Shown one piece after another: positions 34,815 to 44,139 of a DNA stretch of 64,000 nucleotides (position 1 is its first letter; every line of letters begins with the position of its first letter). The stretch is from positions 1-64,000 of the IMG/VR virus record IMGVR_UViG_3300046171_000185; one strand, written 5' to 3'. The position numbers and the translations under genes are program-made. This DNA comes from a virus. The notes beneath the pieces were generated by a model. The model was given only the letters and a program-made list of their open reading frames with translations, made no database searches and was not told the DNA's origin.

Positions 34815-35465
34815 ATGGCTAAGAACGGTAAATGTAAAGCAGGACATTATTACTGCTATACTGACAAAAAATGTAAACCTATTCCTAAAGGGTTTAAGAT
34901 GGTCGGTCGTGCCGGATATCTTCGTAAGGAGAATGGTCATTCTGTGGACGATGATGAGAATAAGAATGGAAATGGAAATGGTTCCAATGGTAATGGTTCC
35001 AATGGAAATGGAAATGGTGGGGGAGTAAGTGAATCGAAAAGTGGTGATTCTTCTCTGCGTGACTGGTTTGGCAAGAGTAAGTCTAGTGATGGCAAGCCTG
35101 GTTGGGTTCAACTGGGTGGGAAATACGCTGGAAAACCTTGCGCCAAGCAACCAGGACAAACCACAAAACCAAAGTGTGGTTCTAGTAAAATGAAACGCAA
35201 TCTCTCTAAAGATGAGGAGCAAGCAGCGTTTCGTAGAAAGAATGCAAAAGATCCAAATCCAAATAGATCAGGGAAGGCAATTAACGTGAAGACAGAAGAA
35301 ACCATTCTCGAAAAGGATATGCTTGATAAGCAAGGTAATGATAAGTTTGATCGTTATAAGCGCATGATTCGCCATAAGCAGGATAAGCATGGTCGTGCTT
35401 CTGTAATGGATAAGATTAAAACTGGTAAAGATTATGGAAGAAACCGTAATCGAAAAAGCAGGTGA
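34815..35465 (+). CDS. Cys-rich basic conserved cyanophage protein (216 aa)
   Basis: The product has an N-terminal Cys module (KCKAGHYYCYTDKKCKPIPKG), a Gly/Asn linker at residues 51-70, a module SLRDWFGKSKSSDGKPGWVQ with PCAKQPGQTTKPKCGSSK, and a strongly basic C-terminus (YKRMIRHKQDKHGR). The two CxxxxPGQxxKPKCG-type pairs could bind zinc. I recognise it as a frequent cyanophage protein near the terminase, with no established function. The C-terminal 10 codons overlap the next gene in another frame. The basic composition and position hint at a DNA-associated virion or packaging protein, which is inference. Confidence 0.7.
   Translation: MAKNGKCKAGHYYCYTDKKCKPIPKGFKMVGRAGYLRKENGHSVDDDENKNGNGNGSNGNGSNGNGNGGGVSESKSGDSSLRDWFGKSKSSDGKPGWVQLGGKYAGKPCAKQPGQTTKPKCGSSKMKRNLSKDEEQAAFRRKNAKDPNPNRSGKAINVKTEETILEKDMLDKQGNDKFDRYKRMIRHKQDKHGRASVMDKIKTGKDYGRNRNRKSR
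34965..35024 (+). repeat. AATGGA/AATGGT hexanucleotide repeat encoding an Asn-Gly linker
   Basis: Runs of AATGGA and AATGGT, interrupted twice by TCC, encode (NG)n with two Ser residues. It is a low-complexity linker within the Cys-rich protein. Slippage at this repeat would change linker length in units of two residues without breaking the frame. Confidence 0.85.
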
Positions 35466-36372
35466 GAAAGATGCTTGCTATCATAAGGTTAAGTCTCGTT
35501 ACTCTGTATGGCCATCTGCATATGCATCAGGTGCTTTAGTTAAGTGTCGTAAAAAAGGTGCTGCTAATTGGGGCAATAAAACTAAAAAAGAAGAATTCTC
35601 TAATTGGAGAGATGATTTTAAAGCCACTGAATATGAATTTACAGATTTAATTACACCAGAACCTTTACAACCAACTGAGGGAATTGGAAGTAAGATGCTT
35701 GATGAAAAGTGTTGGAAAGGATATACCAAAAAAGGTATGAAGACTATGTTTGGAAAGAGATATCCAAACTGCGTCAAAAAAGAAGAAGAAGAACTCAATC
35801 TAGTATCAAAAACTCCTTTAGATGAAAAGGAAGGATGTATGCATAACCATAAAGGGGAAGAGTGTCCCGTTCATGGTGCTAAAGAATGTCCAGCACTTGA
35901 GAAAGTGGATGAGGCAGTACAAGTTCCCAGAAAAACTGGAAACATGATAATGGTTTACCTCTCGTTTAGAGGTAAAATGTATAGTATTAAAATGTTCTTC
36001 CCTTCGGTAAGAATTCCAAGTAGATCTGATATCCAGGGTCAAATTGAAAAAGTTTATCCTGGTGGCAAAGTAAGATCTTACCAGGTTTCAGACTATGAAC
36101 CAGGAGAACCAGTATTTCATTCAGAGGGTGCTGCATGGACTAAGAAGTCTGGTAAGAATAGTGAAGGTGGTCTCAATGAAAAGGGACGCAAGTCTTATGA
36201 AGCAGAGAATCCTGGTTCTGACCTGAAAGCGCCATCTAAAAAGAAAGGTAACAAAAGAAGAGCATCATTCTGTGCAAGAATGAAAGGTATGAAGAAAAAA
36301 CTGACTTCTGCTAAAACTGCAAGAGATCCTGACAGCAGAATTAATAAATCACTTAGAGCTTGGAACTGTTGA
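35434..36372 (+). CDS. DUF6321-type conserved cyanophage protein (312 aa)
   Basis: The N-terminal module (KDACYHKVKSRYSVWPSAY, SGALVKCRKKGAANWG) is followed by CWKGYTKKGMKTMFGKRYPNC, a central segment KEGCMHNHKGEECPVHG with Cys and His positions suited to metal binding, and the C-terminal module SEGGLNEKGRKSY with RRASFCARMKGMKKKL and RDPDSRINKSLRAWNC. The last module is what I know as DUF6321. All modules are basic. The start overlaps the preceding gene by 32 bases, and the stop lies six bases before gp17. Function unknown. Confidence 0.75.
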   Translation: MEETVIEKAGEKDACYHKVKSRYSVWPSAYASGALVKCRKKGAANWGNKTKKEEFSNWRDDFKATEYEFTDLITPEPLQPTEGIGSKMLDEKCWKGYTKKGMKTMFGKRYPNCVKKEEEELNLVSKTPLDEKEGCMHNHKGEECPVHGAKECPALEKVDEAVQVPRKTGNMIMVYLSFRGKMYSIKMFFPSVRIPSRSDIQGQIEKVYPGGKVRSYQVSDYEPGEPVFHSEGAAWTKKSGKNSEGGLNEKGRKSYEAENPGSDLKAPSKKKGNKRRASFCARMKGMKKKLTSAKTARDPDSRINKSLRAWNC

Positions 36373-36378
36373 TAAATT

Positions 36379-38034
36379 ATGCCTGATAATGTATACCTTG
36401 GTAATCCTAATCTAAAAAAAGCAAACACCGCAATTGAGTTTACTCAAGAACAAATTCTTGAGTTTATGCGGTGTAAAGAAGACCCCGTATATTTTGCTAA
36501 CAAATATATAAAAATTGTCTCTTTGGATGAGGGTCTTACTCAGTTTCATCCGTATCACTTCCAAGAAAAATTAATCAATAATTTCCATGAAAATAGATTT
36601 AACATCTGTAAAATGCCCCGTCAAACTGGCAAAAGTACTACAGTTGTGTCTTATCTTCTTCATTATGCGGTATTCAATGACTCTGTTAACATTGGCATCC
36701 TTGCTAACAAAGCAGCGACTGCTAGAGAACTTTTAGGAAGGTTACAGACTGCATATGAGAACTTGCCCAAATGGATGCAGCAGGGTATTATTGCATGGAA
36801 CAAAGGATCTCTGGAGTTAGAGAATGGCAGTAAGATATTGGCAGCTTCTACGTCTGCAAGTGCTGTCCGAGGCATGTCTTTCAATATCCTCTTCCTCGAC
36901 GAATTTGCATTCGTTCCAAACCATGTTGCAGACTCGTTCTTTGCATCTGTTTATCCTACTATTACTTCTGGTAAAAACACCAAAGTAATTATTGTATCTA
37001 CCCCACACGGTATGAATCATTTCTACCGCATGTGGCATGATGCGGAGAAAGGTAAAAATGAATATATTCCAACAGATGTTCACTGGTCTGAAGTTCCTGG
37101 TAGAGATGAAAAGTGGAGAGAGACTACAATTGCAAACACTTCAGAAGCACAATTTAAAGTTGAGTTTGAGTGTGAATTTTTAGGATCGGTCAATACACTG
37201 ATTGCTCCAAGTAAATTAAGAACTTTAATTTATGATAACCCAATACAAAGAAATGCTGGATTAGATGTATATGAAAATCCAGTAGAGAATCATGACTATG
37301 TAATGACAGTTGACGTTGCTAGAGGAGTTGGAGAAGACTACTCGGCATTCATAGTTGTAGATATTACAGAGTTTCCTCATAAAATAGTATCAAAATATAG
37401 AAACAATGATATCAAACCGATGTTGTTTCCAAATATAATTTACGAAATAGCAAGGAATTATAATAGTGCATATATTCTTTGTGAAGTAAATGATATTGGA
37501 GATCAAGTTGCAAGCATTCTTCAATATGATTTAGAATATCAAAACCTTCTTATGTGCTCTATGAGAGGTAGAGCAGGTCAAATTGTAGGTCAAGGATTTT
37601 CTGGTAAGAAAACTCAATTGGGAGTTAAGATGTCCAAAACTGTAAAAAAAGTTGGATCACTTAATCTTAAAACTCTTATAGAAGAAGATAAAGTTATCTT
37701 CAATGATTATGAAATTATCTCTGAGTTGACAACATTTATCTCAAAGCATAATTCATTTGAGGCTGAAGAAGGATGTAATGACGACCTGGCAATGTGTCTT
37801 GTCATATATGCATGGTTAGTCCAGATGGACTATTTCAAAGAATTGACAGACCAGGATGTTAGGAAAAGATTATATGAGGAACAAAAAAATCAAATTGAAC
37901 AGGATATGGCACCATTTGGATTTTTGAATGATGGATTAGATGAAGATAGTTTTGTTGATGCCCAAGGCGATCGTTGGTCTAATGCTTCGATTGGCGAATA
38001 TGGAGATATGTCTCATATGTGGAATTATAGGTAA
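36379..38034 (+). CDS. 17: Terminase large subunit gp17
   Basis: gp17 is the packaging ATPase and nuclease that docks on the portal and fills the head. The 551-residue product (T4 gp17: 610) has the Walker A motif PRQTGKST near residue 80, Walker B ILFLDEFAF near residue 170, the coupling motif VSTPHGMNHFYRMW near residue 210, and the RNase H-type nuclease acid in MTVDVARGVGEDYSA near residue 310. A further acidic motif DDLAM occurs near 470. The frame is intact. The stop overlaps the start of the next small gene (TAATG). Confidence 0.97.
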   Translation: MPDNVYLGNPNLKKANTAIEFTQEQILEFMRCKEDPVYFANKYIKIVSLDEGLTQFHPYHFQEKLINNFHENRFNICKMPRQTGKSTTVVSYLLHYAVFNDSVNIGILANKAATARELLGRLQTAYENLPKWMQQGIIAWNKGSLELENGSKILAASTSASAVRGMSFNILFLDEFAFVPNHVADSFFASVYPTITSGKNTKVIIVSTPHGMNHFYRMWHDAEKGKNEYIPTDVHWSEVPGRDEKWRETTIANTSEAQFKVEFECEFLGSVNTLIAPSKLRTLIYDNPIQRNAGLDVYENPVENHDYVMTVDVARGVGEDYSAFIVVDITEFPHKIVSKYRNNDIKPMLFPNIIYEIARNYNSAYILCEVNDIGDQVASILQYDLEYQNLLMCSMRGRAGQIVGQGFSGKKTQLGVKMSKTVKKVGSLNLKTLIEEDKVIFNDYEIISELTTFISKHNSFEAEEGCNDDLAMCLVIYAWLVQMDYFKELTDQDVRKRLYEEQKNQIEQDMAPFGFLNDGLDEDSFVDAQGDRWSNASIGEYGDMSHMWNYR

Positions 38035-38255
38035 TGGATTTAGATGGTCAAATAAAACTTGGTCACCTTTTACTGCAAGATAGAAAATGTAGAACTTGTG
38101 GTATTGATAAAAATCTAATTGATGGATTTTATAGAACAAGAAAAGATAGAGGTGCAGTTGCATCTTCATATTCATATGAATGTAAAGATTGTACGATAGA
38201 AAGAATACTTAAAAATAAAAAATGTAAAAATGATTGGACATACCCAGATTGGTAA
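38034..38255 (+). CDS. Small zinc-ribbon-like protein (73 aa)
   Basis: The start codon overlaps the gp17 stop by one base. The product has two Cys pairs: CRTCGIDK and YECKDCTIER, spaced by about 25 residues, a pattern typical of HNH-associated or recombination endonuclease-like zinc ribbons. No HNH or other nuclease residues are visible, and the protein stops soon after the second pair (CKNDWTYPDW). It is either a stand-alone zinc-binding protein or a remnant of a larger enzyme. Confidence 0.65.
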   Translation: MDLDGQIKLGHLLLQDRKCRTCGIDKNLIDGFYRTRKDRGAVASSYSYECKDCTIERILKNKKCKNDWTYPDW

Positions 38256-38291
38256 TTCACGTCGCGTTTCCCCTGTGAAAAGTCAGTTATT

Positions 38292-38299
38292 AATAAATA
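38292..38299 (+). promoter_or_regulatory. Late promoter variant AATAAATA before gp18
   Basis: It lies in the 79-base gap before gp18, 36 bases from its ATG. The gene also has a good ribosome site (CGGAG) upstream of the ATG at 38335. Confidence 0.55.
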
Positions 38300-38334
38300 T
38301 TTGAAGATAAACTGAGACCACGGAGAATCAAAAC

Positions 38335-40553
38335 ATGGCGACTCCTCAATTATCTCCTGGAGTTCTGGTAAGGGAGGTTGACCTAACAGTAGGAAGAGCT
38401 GATAATGTACTAGATAACATTGGTGCCATTTGCGGCCCATTTGAAATTGGACCTGTTGATGAAGTCACAAACATTTCAAACGAACAAGATCTCATCAATA
38501 TATTTGGTGAACCTAAGACTGCCGACGCACAATATGAATACTGGATGAGCGCATCGTCCTATCTTTCATATGGCGGAGTTCTTAAGGTTGTCAGAGCAGA
38601 TGATGACGATTTAAAAAATGCTAATGCTGGTGTAGGTATTGCAAGTACTACCACACTAAAAATTAAAAATTACGACGATTACAGTAATAATTACGATACT
38701 GCAACTGACTTCTATTATGCGGCTAAGAATCCAGGTTCTTGGTCAGAAAGTCTAAAAGTTTGCTATATCGATGATTTTGCTGACCAAACTTTAGGAATTA
38801 CCACCACCAATCTTGCAGGACTTGGTGCAACAGTTGGTATGGGTATTACCGCAGCAGTTACTGGAGTTCTTCCTGGCGCAGGAACAACCGCAGTATTTAC
38901 TGGATATGTAAAAGGTATTATCACTGGAGCAACTAATGATGCTGGTGGTGCTAGTAAACTGGATGTCAAGATTGTTTCTAGAGTTTCCTCTACTGGAACA
39001 GAAACTAGAATTGATTATGCAGAGGGAGATGCATTCTCATCTTTCGATACTGCAGATTCTGTTTTCTTCACCTCTGATGTAGGTAACGTAACTACTGCAC
39101 AAACACCCACAACTGTTGTTGACTGGTATGATCAGCAGACTTTAGGACTTACTAACTCTACGGTATATTGGAGCACACTTGCACCAAAACCTGGAACCAG
39201 CATCTATGTAGATGATAGACAAGGGCACAACGATCAACTTCATATTGCTGTTATTGATGACACTGGAGATGTAACTGGAATCAAAGGTAACATCCTTGAG
39301 AAGCACGTTGATTTATCTAAGGCAAGCGATACAGTTTCTAATGTAAACGCACCTCAGAGAACATACTTTAAAGATTATCTTCGCGATCTTTCTGCTAACA
39401 TTTATGCTGGTAAAGATCCTTTAGCAGCAGCAGATGCTTTCCATGGTACAACACCTGTTGCAACTGGATTTACAGCATATACTGGAGTCAAGGCAGCATC
39501 CTTTACTAAGGACAATTCATCAACAAACCAGTCAGGTACGATTGCACAGGATAAACAGTTCCTTGCTATCGGCAACGTAACTTACAACCTCCTAGGTGGT
39601 AATGATTATGAGAGCACTGGTGGAGATGGATACAAAGCAGACCTTGGAAAACTGATTTCTGGTTACGGACTCTTCTCCAATAAGGATGAAGTAGAAGCAG
39701 ACTTCTTAATTATGGGACCAGGTTGTGCAGATGAATCACAGTCTCAAGCAAAGGCAAATTACATCATCTCTCTTGCAAATGCAAGAAAAGATTGTATGGC
39801 AACTATCGGCGCTCACAGAACTAATTTGGTTGCTGCAGCTGGAAGTACTCTATTAACTTCAGAGCAACAAACAACCAATGTACTTTCATACTTTAGTCCA
39901 CTAACATCATCGTCTTATGCGACGTTTGATTGTGGATACAAGTACACCTTTGACAGATTTAATAATAGATTTGTCTATATTCCAACCAACGCTGATGTTG
40001 CTGGAATGATGGCAAGAACAGGACTTCTCGCTTTCCCTTGGTTCTCACCAGCAGGTCAGCAAAGAGGTGTACTGAACAATGCTGTTAAACTTGCTTTCAA
40101 TCCAAGCAAGTCACAAAGAGACCGTCTCTATCCTAAGAGAATCAACTCTTTCATCACTTCACCTGGTGCAGGAACATTCCTCTTCGGAGATAAGACTGCC
40201 CTTGGTTATCAATCAGCATTTGATAGAATTAACGTTCGCCGCTTGTTCCTTACTGTTGAACAGGCACTAGAGAGAGCAGCACAAGCTCAACTCTTTGAAC
40301 TGAACGACGATTTGACTAGAGCAAACTTTAGAAACATCGTTGATCCATACCTCCGTGATGTTCAAGCGAAAGAGGACTCATTGACTACCTCGTCATTTGT
40401 GACGAGAGTAATAATACTCCTGATGTGATCGATAACAATGAGTTTAGAGCAGACATCTTCCTGAAGCCTGCCAAGTCTATTAACTTTATCACCCTTACTT
40501 TCGTAGCAACGCGAACAGGCGTTTCTTTCTCGGAAGTAGCAGGTAGAGTTTGA
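38335..40553 (+). CDS. 18: Tail sheath protein gp18, one frameshift
   Basis: gp18 forms the contractile sheath. The N-terminus (MATPQLSPGVLVREVDLT) is that of the family. The middle part carries LAPKPGTSIYVDDRQGHND and GGDGYKADLGKLISGYGLF. The C-terminal strands that link subunits include GLLAFPWFSPAGQQRGV and LFLTVEQALERAAQAQLFE. A missing A near 40,370 (AAAA read as AAA) shifts the frame; repaired, the end is KRGLIDYLVICDESNNTPD to FVATRTGVSFSEVAGRV and TGA 40551-40553. The full length is about 739 residues (T4: 659). A late promoter-like site precedes it. Confidence 0.95.
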
Positions 40554-40587
40554 TCATTAATCATAAAATAACGGAGGATTACTAAAA

Positions 40588-41228
40588 ATGTCAACTTTAC
40601 GCACACTTTCAAAATTTCAGAGCAAATTACAGGGCGGTGGTGCAAGACCCAATCTATTTGAGGTCTCAATTCCAGATCTACCTGATGCTGCTAAAAATTC
40701 AAGCCCCAGAAGCAACCTGGGGTTCTGAAGAGCAAGAAGACTTTTACTATTATGTGTAAGGGAGCTCAACTCCCTGCATCAACTATTGCTTCTATCGATG
40801 TTCCCTTCAGAGGTCGTATTCTGAAGGTTGCTGGAGATAGAACTATTGAAAACTGGAACATAACAATTATTAATGATGAAGATTTTGCAATTAGAAATGC
40901 CATGGAAGCATGGATGAATGCAATTGCCAAACTCAGTAATAATACTGGTGCGGTAAATCCATCTTCATACATGACCGATGCTTATGTCTATCAACTTGGA
41001 AGAGGTTACTCATCCGGTAGATTTAGTAAAGCAAATTCTGGTACTGATGATGGAGAATCGATAACTCCTTTGAAATCATTCAAATTCTTGGATATTTTTC
41101 CAGTTTCTGTTTCTGCAATCGACCTTTCTTATGATTCAGGTGATACTATTGAAGAGTTTACTGTAGAATTTGCAGTTCAATCTTTTGAATCTCTTTCTGA
41201 TGACGCAACTGGCGTTGCGCTGAACTAA
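40588..41228 (+). CDS. 19: Tail tube protein gp19, two frameshifts
   Basis: gp19 is the inner tube subunit. ATG 40588 follows GGAGGA. The first segment (MSTLRTLSKFQSKLQGGGAR) is characteristic. The frame breaks in AAAAA at 40,693-40,697 (one extra A) and again near 40,735, then continues as CKGAQLPASTIASIDVPF, GRILKVAGDRTIENW, MTDAYVYQLGRGYSSG and the end FAVQSFESLSDDA. The full product is about 213 residues, against 163 in T4. It follows gp18 by 34 bases, as in other T4-like phages. Confidence 0.93.
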
Positions 41229-41234
41229 TAAATA
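41227..41234 (+). promoter_or_regulatory. Late promoter variant AATAAATA overlapping the gp19 stop
   Basis: The octamer begins within the gp19 TAA (41226-41228) and lies 26 bases before the gp20 ATG. Confidence 0.5.
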
Positions 41235-41259
41235 GAAGAGATAAAGTTCCAATATAATA

Positions 41260-42917
41260 ATGTCAAAATTGTTTGGGTTCTCAATAGAGGACAACGAACC
41301 ACTCTCACCGTCAGCGGTCTCCCCCGTTCCTCCTAATAATGAGGACGGGGTTGATCACTACCTGAGCAGTGGTTTTTTTGGTTCCTATGTAGATATTGAA
41401 GGTGTTTATAAGAATGAAAATGAGTTAATTAGAAGATATCGTGAGATGGCACTCCATCCAGAGTGTGATAGTGCGATTGAAGATATTGTAAATGAAGCAG
41501 TTGTTTCAGACTCTAATGATAGTCCTGTAGAAATTGAACTATCTAATCTAAATGCCAGTGATGGTATTAAAAAACTATTAGAAGCGAATTTAAATATATT
41601 TTAGATTTATTGGATTTTGATAAAAAAGCACATGAGATATATCGTAACTGGTATGTTGATGGTAGATTGTATTACCATAAAATAATTGATTTAAAGAATC
41701 CTCAAGAAGGTATTCAAGAACTTCGTTACATTGACGCTACTAAAATGCGTTATGTAAGAAAACAAAAGAAAAACGAAAAGCAGCAACTGAATAGACTCAA
41801 TCCTCTGAAAAATGATCCGATGGATTATGATTTTCCAGAGTTAGAAGAGTTTTACATCTATAATCCCTAAAGTTAATACAACTTCAGGAAACATGGGATC
41901 TCCTGGTGCAGGAATTAAGATGGCAAAAGATGCTGTCACTTACTGCACTTCGGGTCTTGTAGATAGAAATAAGGGACAGACTCTTTCATATCTTCATAAA
42001 GCAATTAAATCACTCAATCAACTACGTATGATTGAGGATAGTCTTGTAATCTATAGACTATCAAGAGCACCAGAACGTAGAATTTTCTACATTGATGTTG
42101 GTAATCTTCCTAAGCAAAAGGCAGAACAATATCTGCGTGACGTTATGATGCGTTATCGCAACAAACTTGTATATGATGCAAACACTGGAGAGATTCGTGA
42201 TGACAAAAAATACATGTCGATGCTTGAGGACTTCTGGCTTCCCAGGCGTGAAGGTGGAAGAGGAACCGAAATCACCACTCTCCCTGGCGGACAAAACTTG
42301 GGTGAAATCACTGATATTGAATACTTTAAAAAGAAATTATACAGGTCCCTTAATGTTCCACCATCAAGAATGGATGGAGAAGGTGGGTTTAACTTGGGGA
42401 GATCTTCTGAGATCTTAAGAGATGAACTTAAGTTTACTAAGTTTGTTGGTCGTTTAAGAAAGAGATTCTCTAACATGTTTAATGACATGTTGAGGACCCA
42501 ATTACTCCTGAAGAATGTAATTACTCCTGAAGATTGGGAGTCAATGAGTGAGCATATTCAGTATGATTTCCTCTATGATAATCACTTCTCAGAACTGAAA
42601 GAAGCAGAATTGATGAACGAGAGACTTGCTCTTGTTGCAACTGCAGAACCATATGTTGGCAAGTATTACTCACAAGATTATATTAGACGTAAGATCTTGC
42701 GTCAAACTGATATTGAAATTCTTGAGCAGGATAAACTGATTGAAGATGAAATTAAAAAAGGTATAATTCCTGATCCTGCAACTATTGATCCAGCTACTGG
42801 AAACCACTAGATCAGCTGGAGCAGCAAATATGGATCTTGGGTCAACCCCAGATGGAACCTGAAATTGACGCATCTGCTGCAGAACCCATTGAAATGCCCA
42901 AGGGTGGTGAGATATAA
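41260..42917 (+). CDS. 20: Portal vertex protein gp20, three frameshifts
   Basis: gp20 forms the dodecameric portal, initiates head assembly and binds gp17. The N-terminus is MSKLFGFSIEDNE. Conserved blocks include YREMALHPECDSAIEDI, RNWYVDGRLYYHKIID, LSYLHKAIKSLNQLRMIED, YRLSRAPERRIFYIDVG and YFKKKLYRSLNVPPSRM. Breaks are a missing G near 41,586, an extra T at 41,868 and a missing C near 42,804. After the last repair the protein ends PKGGEI at TAA 42915-42917. The full length is about 552 residues (T4: 524). Confidence 0.95.
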
Positions 42918-42920
42918 ATA
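42913..42920 (+). promoter_or_regulatory. Late promoter TATAAATA overlapping the gp20 stop
   Basis: An exact consensus octamer shares bases with the final codons and TAA of gp20, 24 bases before the next ATG. Confidence 0.7.
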
Positions 42921-42936
42921 CAAATAAATTTGTAAC

Positions 42937-43134
42937 ATGGAAAACATGGATGACCTTCTAGATAATATCATCACTGATGAATCGCCTTCGCAAATTAGCG
43001 ATACGATTAAAGATATGCTCTATGCAAAAACAGCATCAAGAGTAGATTCATACAAGCAAACTGCTGCAAATGCACTTTTTAATGCAAGTGATGAAGTCTC
43101 TGATAATGAAGTAGAGACCAGTGATGGTGTTTAA
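42937..43134 (+). CDS. Small acidic prohead-core candidate (65 aa)
   Basis: The product (MENMDDLLDNIITDES) is acidic and helical, with the segment IKDMLYAKTASRVDSYKQTA and a very acidic end (SDNEVETSDGV). It lies between gp20 and gp21, where T4 has prohead core proteins gp67 and gp68, and similar small proteins are present there in cyanophages. I propose a prohead core protein by position and composition; I see no sequence motif that proves it. It has its own consensus late promoter. Confidence 0.6.
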   Translation: MENMDDLLDNIITDESPSQISDTIKDMLYAKTASRVDSYKQTAANALFNASDEVSDNEVETSDGV

Positions 43135-43136
43135 TT

Positions 43137-43144
43137 TATAAATA
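43137..43144 (+). promoter_or_regulatory. Late promoter TATAAATA
   Basis: An exact consensus octamer two bases after the preceding TAA and 24 bases before ATG 43168. The spacing to the start codon is the same as for the promoter at 42913. Confidence 0.7.
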
Positions 43145-43167
43145 ACAAATATAAGTAATATAAAAAA

Positions 43168-43431
43168 ATGACAAGGGTTTTACCATTAGCAGCAAAAGCA
43201 GCATTGTCAGCAGGGGCAAGTAATAAAACCACTGTTGGTAATGCTACTGTTGTGAGAATTGTTGCCACTGCTGGTGTAGTAGTTGTTTTTAGACTTGATT
43301 CAGACGACAATGTTATTGGTTCGTTTACTCAACTCAATAATACGGTTGAATTAGTAGAAAAAAATCCAACTGACAAGATTTATGTTACTGGTGCTGCAGT
43401 TGAAGTTGCAAAAGTAGGTTACACCGCATAA
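43168..43431 (+). CDS. Small probable virion protein (87 aa)
   Basis: The product starts MTRVLPLAAKAALSAG, has a central beta strand (VVVVFRLDSDD), and ends KIYVTGAAVEVAKVGYTA. It is rich in Val, Ala and Thr, like decoration or minor capsid proteins, and occupies a constant place just before gp21 in cyanophages. It has its own late promoter and is followed four bases later by gp21. A capsid-associated role is inference. Confidence 0.7.
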   Translation: MTRVLPLAAKAALSAGASNKTTVGNATVVRIVATAGVVVVFRLDSDDNVIGSFTQLNNTVELVEKNPTDKIYVTGAAVEVAKVGYTA

Positions 43432-43435
43432 AAAA

Positions 43436-44089
43436 ATGAAACTAATCAGAGAAGAGATCGAATCAGTCAAATATCTTGTAGAGACTACTAAGTCTGGCAA
43501 GAAATCATTGTATATTGAGGGTGTTTTCCTCCAGGGCAACATTAAAAACCGTAATGGTCGTATGTACCCTATGGAAACTCTCCGTAAGGAAGTTTCTCGT
43601 TACAATGAATCAAACGTTCAGTCTGGCAGAGCACTCGGTGAACTCGGTCACCCCGATGGTCCTACCGTGAATCTCGACAGAGTTTCTCATAAGATCGTTT
43701 CTCTGAAAGAAAGTGGTTCAAACTTCATTGGTAAAGCAAAGATTTTGAGCACCCCAATGGGTAAAATTGCATCTGCTTTAGTTGAAGACGGCGTAAAACT
43801 CGGCGTTTCTTCTCGCGGTATTGGTTCATTAAAGCAAACCCGTGAGGGTGTTAACATCGTCGGTGACGATTTTATGTTAGCAACTGCTGCTGATATCGTT
43901 GCTGATCCTTCTGCTCCTGATGCATTTGTTGAAGGAATTATGGAAGGAAAAGAGTGGGTTTGGGATGGTGGACTTCTGCGTGAAAAGTATGCAGAGCAAA
44001 CCAAAAAACAAATTAATACACTCGTAGACCAGAGAAGATTAGAAGAACATAAGTTGGAGTTATGGAATAACTTCCTTTCTAATCTTTAG
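43436..44089 (+). CDS. 21: Prohead core protease gp21
   Basis: This serine protease processes the prohead: it degrades the scaffold and trims gp23. The 217-residue product (T4: 212) begins MKLIREEIESVKYLVE. It has the catalytic His in ELGHPD (near residue 71) and the catalytic Ser in LGVSSRGIGS (near residue 125), and KNRNGRMYPMETL before them, as in the herpes-protease-like fold of this family. The frame is intact. The gene lies between the small capsid protein and the gp22 scaffold. Confidence 0.95.
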   Translation: MKLIREEIESVKYLVETTKSGKKSLYIEGVFLQGNIKNRNGRMYPMETLRKEVSRYNESNVQSGRALGELGHPDGPTVNLDRVSHKIVSLKESGSNFIGKAKILSTPMGKIASALVEDGVKLGVSSRGIGSLKQTREGVNIVGDDFMLATAADIVADPSAPDAFVEGIMEGKEWVWDGGLLREKYAEQTKKQINTLVDQRRLEEHKLELWNNFLSNL

Positions 44090-44092
44090 TTT

Positions 44093-44100
44093 TATAAATA
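44093..44100 (+). promoter_or_regulatory. Late promoter TATAAATA before gp22
   Basis: An exact consensus octamer three bases after the gp21 stop and 40 bases before the gp22 ATG, which also has CGGAGAG upstream. Confidence 0.7.
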
Positions 44101-44139
44101 AATATAGTTTTTAATACCCGGCAATAACGGAGAGTTCAA

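Noticed and set aside
34965-35024. CRISPR-like repeat array
   Set aside because: It is a six-base coding repeat without spacers. No CRISPR arrays or tRNA genes were seen anywhere in the window.
38034-38255. HNH homing endonuclease after gp17
   Set aside because: The Cys pairs resemble such proteins, but the catalytic His-Asn-His residues are absent and the protein is too short.
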